Shown here: positions 12,196 through 25,247 of the stretch, one piece after another | Layout: each line of letters opens with the position of its first letter | Position numbering within the stretch: position 1 is the stretch's first letter | NCBI GenBank assembly: GCA_900708905.1 | Contig: CAADRB010000031.1 | Span: forward strand, 352,051 to 416,050 | Direction: 5' to 3' | DNA length: 64,000 nt | Source: Hymenolepis diminuta | Taxonomy: Eukaryota > Platyhelminthes > Cestoda > Cyclophyllidea > Hymenolepididae | Program-made: the position numbers and the translations under genes | Notes under the pieces: generated by a model | Databases searched by the model: none | Told to the model about the DNA's origin: nothing | Seen by the model: the letters and a program-made list of their open reading frames with translations, nothing else

Positions 12196-15100
12196 ACATG
12201 ATAAAACCATGTACAGAATTAATTTAATTTTAATGATTTTAATATATATTACTATTTTCACCTTAAGCTAAATTTACGATAGTATTGTAATTAATTAATT
12301 TTAACTAATGCAAAGATAAAAAAGTTAATAGATTGGTCAAACCATAATAATTTGTAAAAATATACTTAATTGACTTCATTTTAGTCATAACAACTATGGT
12401 AAAAGCTATAAAGTAGTACGTGCAAATATCATAACATTATATCGCAAGGTTACAATAATGATAATAACAAAATTTATCAATATAAATGATTATTTTTTTA
12501 GTTTATGAATCGTTTTTTGGTGAAGACATCAATAATCACTCATAAAAATCGTTACCGGATCGATTTCTGTTCAAATGAAGTAGATTAAGAACAATTATTT
12601 GTTAGTACCAAGAACAGTTTTAAGTATCTGCATTTTGAAAGTGCTCATGTGTCACTGTAATTGATTATGATGTTAATAACATAATATGCATCCCAGGTTG
12701 TTGCCAGTCTGTAATCCAAGGGGAAGTATTTTTTAAGGTTTCAAAATATGTAAGACTAGAACTTGTGGAAATTTGAGTACGTGCTGTAAAATACGAATAA
12801 TCGAGCAGTTGGAAAATTCTGTAAAAGCTGCTTATCAAATGGGGGAATTATAAATAAATTATTATCTATATTGAACAAAATAGGTAAATGAATAAGTTGT
12901 GCTAATGTTATAAAAGAGAGTTTTCCCCGATCAGCCTGAAGAAAAGCGCATTCAAGAACGCACGTTGAAATTGCAAGAGAATATCTGTATTGGTTTATAA
13001 TTGACGGTCAAAAAGTAGGGAGTAAAATTTCTTGTATACATTATATGCAGCTAAATTTAAAACTAAGACATCTTATATTAATTAAAATGTTATTAAATAT
13101 TGCCATTTCTATCCGAAATTCGTTACATACTGGTCACGGTAAAATATATTTTTCTAATCATTGAAAAGAGAGTGGTCTAATAAAATGAAAAACGTCTTTC
13201 AAAATGTACCGTTGGAATTTCAATTTTACGCTTTTGACTTCACTACAGCACTTATTTTTAAACTTTAGTGCTTCAACATGTAGGTTCGAGAATCTATGTC
13301 CGTTTCTGAACGAATTTATGCTCGAGGCAAGCAGAGGTTATTGATATATTAACAAATTTATGCAAATAGTCAAGGTGCTCAGATAGATATTTTTCTAAAT
13401 GGCAAGATACTGGCAAGATGATGAGAATTTATGCCATTTTAATACAGCATCCCTAGCTATTAAGATTGATAAATCAGAAAAATAAGGAAAATATTTGATT
13501 AGAAAATATCGACCATTCCTTGCGCCCATACTTTCATTAACTAGGCCAAAATCGCCTCCTTCTGCGCATCTGCTATTAAATTTATTAACAACCGGCTTGA
13601 AGTTGTGGTTAGACAAATTTAATGGAATCGATATGCCATTGAAAAATAATATAAATTTAATCAATGAATAAATGAGCCAACAAAATAAACTACTAGACAT
13701 TTAAATCGACGATGGAAAATGCCGTCTGAATGTCAAATTTGTCTGACTTGTATTACTACAGCATTTGACACCTGTAAAATATTATTACAACAAATGACCG
13801 ATTTAATGTGAAATAGGCGTTCTTATTGTGGTTGAAAGCTTTCAGTTAGTTAGCAATGCAAATCATTTTTCAGTAAATAAAGAGTTCACTATGTTTCATC
13901 TCTTAAATAATTTTATTCCAAAAATCTTTCATCATCTCATTTTATTAGAATATGCAATTATTTTATTTGCCATCAAAGCACCAAAATTAAGATTATAGAA
14001 ATTGATTAAATATACTACTACTACTTCTACTTATTTTAACAAGTAGTACCTATTTCAAATTTACACATGCACAAATTTAGCGCTCTGGCACTGACATCGG
14101 CTAAGCGTTCAACCTATTTGGGCCTCTATTAACGGATTTATTTGAAAATAAAGGTCATGGCGACCTACTCCATTTCTTTTTGCTTAAGAGTTTAGGAGTT
14201 ATAAGTATAAGGTATCTAATGGCGTAAGTGCAATGCTGCCAATCCTGTACAAGTACTTACAGATGGAAAGCAATGCTTTAACAAAACCGAAAGGACTACT
14301 GTTCCAATGGCGTAATAATCAACCAGATATCCAGATGCTTCAAGACTTATTTGTGATAGGTGCGCTTAAAGCGCCACGAATAAGAATTGTTACATATAAG
14401 AGTATAAATTTTTCCCCAAAATAGTCACTACGAACAGACAGTTCAGGGAGATTTAAATAAGACTATTTGATTACATAAATGTTGAATAATATCTACGTAT
14501 TAATACTGCGATTTCCTTCCATATAGACTATAATTGAAATATGATCTTAGTGGAATCTGATTATATACAAAGATTTGATACATGTACACGAATTTTGTTG
14601 CGGATTTTCTAACAATCATACTCAAAATCGTGTTCTTGCAATAGGTAGAAGAGGATAAAAGCGTAGATGAAATCATTATACAGGTAAAGTTTACCGGATT
14701 AGATAATTCCTTGAAGTCACAAGCTTATTGTCGATCATATATCTAAATGTTTACCCTTCAATACGACGTTAATTTTGAGCAGCAACAAGGTGTGGCCCTT
14801 GAAATTTATTCGGATGAAATCTAAGCTTCACGAATTGCAGAAGATATCTAACTGTGAGTGAGACGCCAATCTTCTGTAACCCCTTAACAAAGAATACCGC
14901 TTATAGAGGATTCTAAATAATTTGCTTTTAAGTTTAAAGCAAGATATCGTATGAAGTTATTTCTTAATGGATTTGAACTAATCATTTATAAAGAATTTAA
15001 ATTATTTTGTGAATTTAATACCATTTTATCTTTAAAATAATTAATGGCAGATTAGATGGTAAAAAAATTCCCTTAAATATAAATTTTGCTTATTCCGATT

Positions 15101-16837
15101 TGTTATTGTGATAAGAGGAATCTTATACACAGGTTCAATTTAATTTTCGGGCAGAGTTTAGAGATAAGATAATAATTGTTGATTTATGAGATATATATTT
15201 ATTATTCCAAGTAAATAATCTTGATGTCGACTTCTAAAGGAGTTCGGTTTGTGAATCTTTCTATTTGGAACTTGTAAAAGCATACATCTGATTGTAATAT
15301 ATGCACATCGATAATCCCTTGTACTTTTTAAATGTCAGCTAGATCATTCTTCAGATACTTTAGCAGGAGTTATCAAAAACGATTTTGCATTCATAAAAAA
15401 CTTTGTAAACAATATTTCTGGTCGTTTCTACATTTTATGAATGCAATTTGACACTTTGATAAATAATGTTCATTGTATCTAACTATGATGCTATTTTAAC
15501 GAAGATTTGAACAACTATTAAGAGAAATCCATTTCTTTACTTATTTTTCACATTCAAAGTGCGCTTCATCATTTAATTTCACTTAAAATGAAATTAACTA
15601 GGTCAGATTTTTTTATACCACAGTCCTTCAATGTACTCTTCATCCTGCGACACTATGTCCATCTCTCAAATTTCTAGTTGTATTGGGTGAATTACTGAAG
15701 TTGGTTAAGGGAAGATTTCGTGTGAGGTTGTTTAAGAGGAACTTACAAAATACATGGGTTCACAAGAAAAGTATCTCGGCCACAAGAGAACTTCAAATTT
15801 GATCCTACCGGCCAATTAAAGTTTTTTTGTTATAAAGGCGTTAACTGAAATTAGGCTCCACAAAGATCCAATGTGAATTATTAAATTACTAAAATTTTAA
15901 CCCAGAACGATGACATAATTTAAGATTTTAGTAACTGTTCATTTAGTTTACAGTCAACTATAAAAGTTTGCATGGAATTTAGTTCGCATGAGGCATATTT
16001 GTACCTATCTACCGTAAATTTTGAAGTTTCGCCCCACGGCTTGGGAAAAAATATTAATCATTTAAAGCGTTTTCTAGAATGATCTGCTATGGTAAATTGA
16101 GGTAGCTCTTGTCATCAAAAAAAGGATATAATTAGACGTTTAAATTAATCAGTCGATCGATCAGGGCGGAATACTGTAGATAATAATTCATCCGGCAGCA
16201 AAAGGGCAATCTTGATATTGTAAATTTGAAATATTTGAGCATTAACCAGTAAAGTAAATCAATCGTGTGCAGAGAATTTGAAATTCAATGAAGGAAGGCT
16301 TATTAATACAATGATTTCATTCACAAATTTAATTCAGTCCCCTTTGCCTAACTCCTTAATGGGTCAGCTAACTATTCCCCATTTGTAGGTGTATTCCCGG
16401 TAGATATCACATTCACCAATACCCTTATCACTATTTTATGTAAACTTGCAGAACCGATGATAAATAAGTTCACTATGCCAAATTCTATTACAATATTATT
16501 ATTTTTTATGACTACACTGCCCAGCATCTATCCAGAAATTGACAGTTCCATTTCAAATACTTATTTATATATTTACTTTCACAAATTTAACTGCTGAACG
16601 TAAATGTATTTTTCAAGTTAACGCATATACTTTAAAATATATCTAGAAGACAGCGTGGTATATTTAATCTCCAAAATTATCTAGCCGATGTAATCTCCAT
16701 GGGAAATCGTTACGCATTGAAACAATTATTTATTACGGCAGTCACACAGACCTAATTTCCGTATCCTTTTCAAAATAAAATGAATACGATAATTGCGATT
16801 TGAAAAAATGAAGGCTCACCATTAATAAATATTAGAA
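12196..16837. other. intergenic; no gene seen
   Basis: About 4.6 kb of A+T-rich sequence. Frames such as the 101-codon one at 13,395-13,700 (-) have no recognisable domain. I found no RNA gene and no transposon. Confidence 0.5.
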
Positions 16838-16843
16838 TTTATT
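16838..16843 (-). terminator. poly(A) signal AATAAA
   Basis: On the minus strand AATAAA lies about 10 nt after the stop codon at 16,853. This supports the end of the light-chain gene placed here and implies a very short 3' UTR. Confidence 0.55.
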
Positions 16844-16852
16844 CGGTGTCAC

Positions 16853-17983
16853 TTAAGCACCTCGGAATAGCAAGAACGTTTTTTCATTCATTTGAAATGA
16901 TATGAGATGTCTCTTTTCATATGCGAATGACCTAAAGTTTGAAGAAAACGTTACATCTTAAAAGCTTCATCCAAAAATTAATATATTATGAAAGATAATA
17001 GTATATAATATTTCAAAGTTTGGTAGAAGACCAACTTTGAGTTTTAGTCTGAAAGGCAAACGTCTAAAAATACTTACCTTCGACCACTAATGAAATTCGT
17101 GGATGTTCAGGAATTACAGAAATGGGTTTCTGGCATAACAATGGTGCGATTACATAATTAAAATAGTCGCAATTGAAAGTTTAACAAATATTCTTCCTTT
17201 ATTTTAATAAACCATTTATTTTATAACAACTTAAGGTTCTTTAAAATAGAAAATAATATAAACAATGGAAATTAAAAAAGCCTGGCAACGATATTATATT
17301 GACCGCATCTGACCGTTAACAAGGTCATATTCAAGTTAATGACCGCTCATACTTCGTACTATATTTACAATTTAGCAGTTTATCAAATGAGAAAAAAATA
17401 TTTTATGTCATTAAGCGACACTTTTTACATCAATCATTTGAACTCCCCCCGTATTATAAACTGTTTTTAACGAAAATTCCACCATTACATTATCTACTTA
17501 AACAACGGTTATCAAAACATAATTCCACAGATTAGGAACTAAGTAATAAAAATCGAAATTAAGTTTAAATGTCTTTCTAAAAGCAATTTGGTATTTTACT
17601 TTGAATAAAATATTAATATTAAGAAAGTCTATTTATTCATACATTCAAACAGGATTTTGTTTGCTTAAATATTTTCAGAATCTAAAATCCCAGTTTAGAG
17701 TTTTGTAAAATAGTGTGTGATTTTAATTTAAAATCAAGTAAAGAGGTAATTAAAAGTCAAGTTTAAAACTTGAAACTCACGCTCCGAATTCCACTCCGAC
17801 AATACAGCTCCAAGATGGTCCGTATATTTTATCGAAGCGTTTTCTGACATATCTTGCAATATCCATATTTTGTGTATGATGTCGTAGGGCCTCATATGCG
17901 CAATTGGCTGCTTGTTGTTGTAATTCTTCTAACATATCAGTTTCCTTGATTACCGCCCTTGACTGGATCTTTTTGGGCGACAT
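16853..17983 (-). CDS. LC8-type dynein light chain, paralogue 3 (two exons, long intron)
   Basis: Exon 1 is 17,781-17,983 and exon 2 is 16,853-16,931; the 849-nt intron has a GTGAGT donor and a CTTTAG acceptor. Joined, they give 93 residues. Exon 1 carries AVIKETDMLEELQQQA (helix 1), MDIARYVRKRFDKIYGPSW and CIVGVEFGA. Exon 2 reads SFAYEKRHLISFQM and ends FLLFRGA. The intron is in phase 2, at the same codon as in the other light chains, and exon 2 is again 79 nt. Canonical groove residues differ: human Y65, H68, Y75 and Y77 are S, Y, S and Q, and H55 is S. An AG directly abuts the ATG, which could be a spliced-leader acceptor, but this is only inference. Its nearest relative here is at 27,120. 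Confidence 0.88.
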
Positions 17984-19044
17984 CTGTTAGTGTTCGTCTA
18001 CAAAGTTTTGAGTCAGATATCTCAAATAATACGGTCCCACATAATCTTTATAACGTAGATATACTAACTTTCCTACGATTGGTTAGCACGAGTGGGAAGC
18101 TTAGAATCGAATTTTATCTTGTGGTAGCACGAAATGTGACGAGCCATCTTATGTTTTTTACATTATAAGTGTGATTTGACTTCGAGTTAAATGACTAAGG
18201 TGTTTAACGTTAGTTGGAAAATGGGAGAAAATATCCTATAATCATAAGATCAACTTATAATTCCTTAGAATTGCACCCTAATGTTTAACATAAAGTATTT
18301 TCACAGAAATGATAACTAATAATAAGTAGATATGAAATTAAAACTATATAATGAAGGAATTCTTAGGTATTTTTTAAAATTTAATTTCCTATTACCGTTT
18401 TTGGAATTTCCCAAATTAAAAAAGTAAATTGATTACTAGAAATGAGAAATCTTGAGAACTCTTGTTTGTAAATTAAACATAAATTTGAAGATATGTGGAG
18501 GTGACAACGCCACCACGGCTGATCAAGGGCATCTCGCATGTGCTTGAACATTCTGGAAAGTGCGGCCGTACTACCGATAGCGTAGCAAGCAAGTGCGTGT
18601 GTATGCAGAGGGCTTTCCAGCTAATCAGCGGTCAATATTGCAACAGGGAAGCGTTGATTACATTTAATGACGAAGCCTGTCAACAGTTAGCCATAGTTTG
18701 CAATAAACTCTCTCCACTAGATACTTTCAATGTCCTTACTAATTTGGACATAGTCTAGGTGATTTCGGCGGTAAATTTATACAAGAGAGCTCTGCTAGAG
18801 GCAAGATAGACGTCCAAGAGGATAAGTAAAGCTTAGCAAAAAGGCTTATTTATGTAACATCTTAGAGTTGCTGAGTCACTAAAATAAGAATCACGGGAAA
18901 AAATAATCTTGTTTTCGTTTGATCTTCAAAGATTGAATCATGCAATCTGCTGAAGAATGACTATGAAGTTCCAGATTTACTCTATTCGCATTCCCTCTAA
19001 AAATACTTCGGTTTTTGTCCACGAAGCCACAATGACGTCTTTAT
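17984..19044. other. no supportable gene; one less A+T-rich patch
   Basis: An 87-codon frame at 18,495-18,758 (+, GTG start) lies in a patch of visibly higher G+C than its surroundings. It has no domain I recognise. It could be a fragment of a transposable element or an exon of an unrecognised gene. Confidence 0.3.
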
Positions 19045-19236
19045 NNNNNNNNNNNNNNNNNNNNNNNNNNNNNNNNNNNNNNNNNNNNNNNNNNNNNNNN
19101 NNNNNNNNNNNNNNNNNNNNNNNNNNNNNNNNNNNNNNNNNNNNNNNNNNNNNNNNNNNNNNNNNNNNNNNNNNNNNNNNNNNNNNNNNNNNNNNNNNNN
19201 NNNNNNNNNNNNNNNNNNNNNNNNNNNNNNNNNNNN
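19045..19236. other. assembly gap (192 N)
   Basis: Unresolved bases. Open frames that appear to run through them are artefacts of the N run. Confidence 0.99.
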
Positions 19237-21612
19237 ATTCAATACATGGCCTACGCAACCCCTTGCGTTCAACTTTTGAAACCGTCGTTGCTATCATTAG
19301 CTATAGTCTTCATCGTCTTACTCTAACCGCGGCAGCAATGTATTACAAAATGAAGTTTCTACGGTTGATTTTTTCATTACCGCAATGAAATGGCCTATAA
19401 TAACAATTTGTCTATTTACGTTTGAATTTACAAAATTTTACGTATTTGATCCTAGAGCGTCTTTCAATCTCAGCACAATAATGGATGTCGATGTCATTCG
19501 TTGCATCTCAAAATGAAAACTAGAGACAAAACGTAAAATGAGAAATACCGGGATTTCAAAAGTATTTAGAGCCCCACTAAGAAGTGAATAAACTGCATAG
19601 ATTATGCTTAAGTTTGATAATCCATGTCAAATCAAATCCGAAAGTGAGCTTTCCTTTTTAATGTGATATACTTGTAAATAGAATATCAGATTTATAGGTC
19701 ACTTAAGAGGTCCGGACTTTACTTGATGGTATAGTTAAAAGACTTCCAACGGGTTTGAACTTATTCATAATGATTGAATCTCGGTTTTCTAGACTAAAAA
19801 AGTAGGAGACATCAGAGTCTGTTTCGGAGACCGGATATCAAAAATGAGCAAAAATTCGCATGATAGCAGAAAGAGAGAATTGACATAATTTTAAGGACCG
19901 AGTGTTGGTACCAGTTCGACTTCAGTGTTAAGATGCTGTTAGTTGGTTCGGACTTGCTGTGTTCGCAACTAGTACAAATCCTACTTTATTACAGCGTACA
20001 TTGTTGGCACTACTTAAGAAAGTATAAATCTGGACAATTTCATACATTGCGACACTTCTATGGTATATTTCACTCACTAATGTCAATTAAATTTACAACT
20101 TGAAAAGTTCATCGGGGAATTTATAGAGCTTAGTTATATGCCGAAATATGATTGTTTCATTAAGTTAAAGTCAGGCATTTCACTACCAATAGGATTCGTA
20201 GAATAGGGATTCTAGAGATTCTTGTCTTTTCTTTAGAGTTAAGACCGTTATAAGTTGTCAAATGAGTAATTCAAAACTTTAGTAAGTCTCCAAATAGCTT
20301 GCATTGATACGCTGCTTCAAATAAGTTTGTTCAGTTATAAGCGTATTTTCAATATTAAGCCCATGTAGTCCTCGTATTTTAGGGATTCATTACATTTCGG
20401 AATTTTACACAAGTGATAACCTATTTATATTATTTAATACCTGAATATGGTAATCGTTTTAATATTTTTTCTCAACATTATTAAAGTCAATTTGATTCTC
20501 ACATTTGCAAACTCAAATAGAGTAAAATTCTCGCATGAATTATTTTATCATAATACTTAATGCATCATATTCAGTCCTGTCATTATTAGAGTTCAGACTT
20601 TTGAAATACAGTGGGATTGAAAAGTAATTCTCATTAAAAATATACAGAAATATAAATTTATACAAATCTGCTAAGTTACTGACTGCCATTCCAATCAGAA
20701 ATCAACAGTTTGGCACAAAAATACAAGGTCGAATTGGTACAAAACGGACAAGAATTGTCACGCATATCTCAATACCACATACTATAAAATGGAGTCCAAA
20801 TTGATCTGAAAAGCTATCGTGAGTGCTTTTGTATTGGCATGAATTTTCAAATAGGAAATCATGATACTTTTAATAAAGAAATGAAAAATTAAATTTTTGA
20901 TTTGGAATCTAAATAGTTTTCTTATAAACATAACGTAAATAAAAGAATAAAATTAAATATCTTTGATCGGTTTTTAATTCTTTATCATTATGGTAATATT
21001 TTGATGATCTCTGCATTAAGTGCTTGAAAGAATAATGTAAACGAATATTATTGTATAAAATTTTTGAAAAGAGCACTGTTACTTTGTACGAGGATTATTT
21101 GACAGAAGAAATTGTGGTGGTCTTACTGACCCTTTTCAATCGCAAATGCACCTGAAAATTGGGAATGATTAATAAATGGTCCAAATGTCTTAACAAATTA
21201 TGTATCCATGCTGATACGAGAGCACATGTAGGAATGATGAATAAAATAATTAAAATCACAAAATGCGTAAACAGCAAAGATTTTTATTGTTAGAGTTGTT
21301 AAAGTACAACTTGACTGAAATACGATGCGTTCCGTTGCTTGGATTGTTATTACTAGTCTCATCTACCTGTTCACGAATAAGATTCAAATGAATTGCAGAA
21401 GTGTGACCAGCCAATCAAGTAGATCGTTTAGCCTTGGCTGTCGCGGATTTGAAAGCACCCATAAATCAAGGAATCGAACCAGGAAGATTGAGATTTAGAG
21501 CATTCAGATATTTCGAAGTGATTAATGCCCCTTATGATAAACTGGAAAATTCAATGATCTGAGAAGTGTAATATGACTCATAACATCCTGTCTTCCTATA
21601 CTATGTTTTTAA
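19237..21612. other. no gene seen
   Basis: A+T-rich. On the minus strand near 21,470-21,481 the bases GGTTCGATTCC match a tRNA B-box perfectly, but no credible tRNA fold or acceptor stem surrounds them. Confidence 0.4.
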
Positions 21613-21652
21613 TCCCCATCTCCCTACCTCCCCCCTCCCCCCCACCACTTCA
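21613..21652 (+). repeat. C-rich pyrimidine tract
   Basis: A run of C and T with two long C stretches, striking in this A+T-rich sequence. It is probably a simple-sequence tract, and no gene is tied to it. Confidence 0.6.
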
Positions 21653-24022
21653 CAGTTTATCCCTTACTGAATGCTGTCATCATATGACTAGGCGTCTTAA
21701 GGTTTTATCATTCCCACGAGTAATGGTAAATTGCATTATAAATAAAAGTGATCGTGAGGCAAACGAAGTAATTTATTAAGAATAACGACAAAATATTTGT
21801 TGAAAGCCATGTTCGACAACTTCGAGCAATAATAATTTATTAATTGCAAAAATTGATTTTATTCTATGCATACTATGAAACCGCATAATATTTCTCAAAT
21901 AATTGTGATGATTTTTTATCCTATTTGGCAATATAGCTATTAGATTAGTGAATCTATCTTCCTGATTCAGAAGACAAGTTACTTACCCCTCACAATACTT
22001 TTATCTTTGATCGGCAAGGATGCATTCGAGACTCCTTAAAGGTTATCTGAATCCATCCATTTCATATTTGAGGAAGTATCAGTTCTAACAAATGTTAGAA
22101 GCTTGCTTAATTTTCACTTCGTTCCTCTAAAATAGAAGAGCTTTATCAAATTTAATCCCAGCACGTTTGAATTCATTTTGCATTCTGTTAAGCTACTTTC
22201 GAAAGGTCAAGGCAACAAAATCACAATAGTTTCGTGCGGTGGAAATAAAATCAACGCATATATTTTTTATATTCAACATGAAATACTTGCATGAGTATTT
22301 ACTTGACAATTTTTAACATCCGACTTCTAGTCGATAGATGCGAAGAAAACCAGAAAGTGAATTATTATAGTGGGAATTGCTAATTGAAAAGAAGTTTCAG
22401 ATTGATGGCCGTGATTGTAACAAAGAATGCAAAATTTAGCTAATTATTTAAAAGCCCTTTTAGTTTAATAATCACAACTTGACGTTCAGCAGATTTCAAT
22501 AATAATCTGCTATGAAACCGTGTAAACACTATAATTAAAATCATTTCAGAATTGAGAATAAACTATTCCTTAACTTAAGGCCGGAGATTTCAAAATCAAT
22601 TCAAAATAAAATAAAATAAAGTAAAAGAGATAATCAAAATTAATTTCTAAAAAATGATTTAAATATTCGTATTTATTTATTCCCCACGACAAGGCAAAAA
22701 ATGCGATATCAATTTATAATCATGTGGCAGGATAATAATGTGGCAACAGGTATGGTGGCAAAACACACGAGGCACTTTATTGAAAACCATTGTGGAATAA
22801 ACTACTTATAAGAAAAGAGTAGGGACTACATCCTGTTGATATTAACATCAGAAGCAATTTGACTGTTAACTGGTCATATTTTTACAAAAATAGGGCTTCG
22901 TATTAAATTCGGCCCTAACCACCATTTATAAATCTATAACAATCGAAACTGTATTTCTGGGTAGTATTCTTACAGTGCATCCCCTCCAAAAACAGAGATC
23001 ATAGAGAGATCAATAGCAGCAAGTTTATATTACTCAGAGCCTTCGCAAATGTCTTTATGACAAATAATTTTCAGGTATAAAGAAGATAAAAGGAACATAC
23101 TTTAATAAATTAAATAATTAAGATAACGAAAGGGTCATCTGATTTGAGCTGTTAGTTCTTCTTTCCGTTGGTTCCGTTCAGCCTTCATTGAGAGTATGTT
23201 TCAAGTACTTTCAAAGTGAATTCTTTGTCCTTTACAGACCTAAGAAATCTTGATCAATAAAGGATCACGTTATTAATGAACAAATAACTTTTTTGACGGA
23301 GAAAGGAGATTGACTGAAGTCTAACAAATTAAAATATTGCAGGTTCTATTAAATTTCAATGAATCATTAGAAAAAATAGCTGGATTTTTGAAAAGAAAAT
23401 ATGTATTTTCACAAACTATAAGAGGATTTTGCTATTTGAATATTGTATGTATGGATATACTGAGTTACATACATGTTAAGTGAATGTATCAGCATTTAAA
23501 ATGTTGACGAGTGGCGAAAGCCTGAAATGATAATCCTAATATTATCAAAACTGATATAAAAATCAAAAGCGATAAGGGGTTTATATCCATTTGTATCTGA
23601 AAATGCAAATTAGAATCGATGAAATGCTGAATACAGAGGTCTTTAAAATTTAATCGCTATGTTTAAATAATGGAGGACTATCGTGCTTTCCTAACCTTCT
23701 AAAAAATCTATTGGAAGTGGGTAAACTAGGCAATCTAAATAAGTAACTAATCCATGTTCAAGGGAAATTAGGGACAAGCAATCCAGAAGACAATTCACTG
23801 AACTCAGATTTTGGAAAATTTGGTGGTGAACTCCCCTTTAAGTTATAATTATACAGTCGGAATTCGAAAATCAAATGAAGGAAAAATCTTTTGATACTCT
23901 AGCCTGAATTTCGCCATCTCTCCAATCCACTACAATTCATCCCCCTTAGGACTTTACTAATTTTAGTTACCTTTTGACACTGAGAAACTGTCAACGTTTT
24001 CAGCTTGCTATAAATTATATTA
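21653..24022. other. no gene seen
   Basis: A+T-rich, with a short (AAAAT)n-like run at about 22,604-22,625. Nothing coding is recognisable. Confidence 0.5.
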
Positions 24023-25247
24023 GTGTGTGTAACGCATCTGAGCACACCTTACGCACTTTTAGAAAAACAGAAAATGAAACTGTTGATTGTGGAAACTTAT
24101 AATAACAAAGCAAGTTAACATAATACCTATTAAGATGGGTTTCATTCTATTTATCCTCCTTCGGCTTCCATCACCCACTCAGGTCAAGTCCGAAAGCGAT
24201 TGATTGCAAGCTTTGGTCAGGTGGCTTTTATTGATGATCTCCGTTGCTCGGGTTACTGCTTCCATGAGAAAGGATTCGGTGTTATGGAGATGCTTATGGA
24301 GATGATGCGATGATGAAAATTCTCAATCATCCATATAATCTTGGCTTTTGAGAACTTAAGGGGATGGAGTCGAGTCTTTTTAGAGGATATAAGGGGATCT
24401 TCCTTCATTGGCTACGCTGTCTCTCCAAGACGATTTAACGGCAACGGTTTGAAGAGTCCACCTAGGCGTCTGCATCTGCATTGGGTCTAAGGCGCTGCGG
24501 AAAAAATGAGGAGGTCACGATGTGCTCCTCACTGTTCTTCACAACATCGAAAACCGCCACTGTTGGTGGGAACTTCGAGCATATGAATAAGAGTTGAAAC
24601 TTCAGTGGGGTCCGACCGCACACAGCCACCTATCGTTTCTTCGATTGACTTTCTGATCCCAGTGGAAGTTGTTTTCATTGGGGAAAAACCAAAGGCCTTC
24701 CTGTTCTTCTGGGTATCTCAATTTCTTTAAGAGTCCTTTTGCATGCACTAAACGATTCTCTTGGATCTTTGTCCACATTAACTGACCTCGCCCAAGGACG
24801 TATGATTTGTATCCGAGGTCTTGATGGGCAACATCCCTCATAGTTCCTTCAGACACTTGAAGACCTCTAGCAAGACGTCGCTCATTGACTTTCCAGGATT
24901 TTCGTTGATCATACCATGCACTCTTCTCACAAACTCAGGTGTTCCGAGTGAGTCAGAGTAGAGCGTTGACAAAGCCGTTCTCTCTTGCTCGTGACTGCCA
25001 ATTCATCTTCAATGTTTTCATTCAGCTCTTTCCTAACTTTCCAAAACGAAAGATCTCGCGACTCGTGGAATCTTGCAATTTCTAGATTGCTGTGTTTTGC
25101 TGTTATAGATACTATTACAATGTCTATTTCATCAGTTAAAGTGATATCTGCTATGAGATCCTCTGATATAAAAATGCATCAATTATTATGGAGTTAGTTT
25201 AAATTGCTAAAATATAAGTGCTTTTAGATACTCTAAGCACCCTGTGT
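24023..25247 (-). mobile_element. mariner-type DNA transposon, copy 1 (dead)
   Basis: The transposase lies on the minus strand, in pieces. An 84-codon frame at 24,602-24,856 contains MSEGTMRDVAHQDLGYKSYV (end of the N-terminal DNA-binding part) and NRRNDRWLC, both typical of mariner-like transposases; the family normally continues beyond. Upstream, a frameshift separates RRVHGMINENPGKS. Compared with copy 2, about 80 bp are missing near 24,300, the part that encodes the PDLNP...DYYVWG block with the third catalytic aspartate. The right end carries CACCCTGT (25,238-25,245), the reverse complement of the ACAGGGTG that starts copy 2. The left end is diverged but alignable from about 24,023. From 24,342 to 25,179 I see no difference from copy 2. 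It is non-autonomous. Confidence 0.85.
24602..24856 (-). pseudogene. mariner transposase fragment (84 codons) of copy 1
   Basis: This is the longest intact frame of copy 1. It covers the end of the DNA-binding region and the start of the DDE catalytic core. Where mariner-like relatives usually have an acidic D-E-K stretch before the first core strand, this reads NENNFHWDQ, so the first catalytic aspartate may be lost. The identical frame occurs at 54,085-54,339. Confidence 0.8.

Noticed and set aside
18957..19388. Open frames crossing the first gap on both strands
   Set aside because: They are open only because the gap has no stops.
21455..21535. Perfect B-box (GGTTCGATTCC) on the minus strand
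   Set aside because: No acceptor stem or clear A-box at tRNA spacing; an 11-base match alone is weak.
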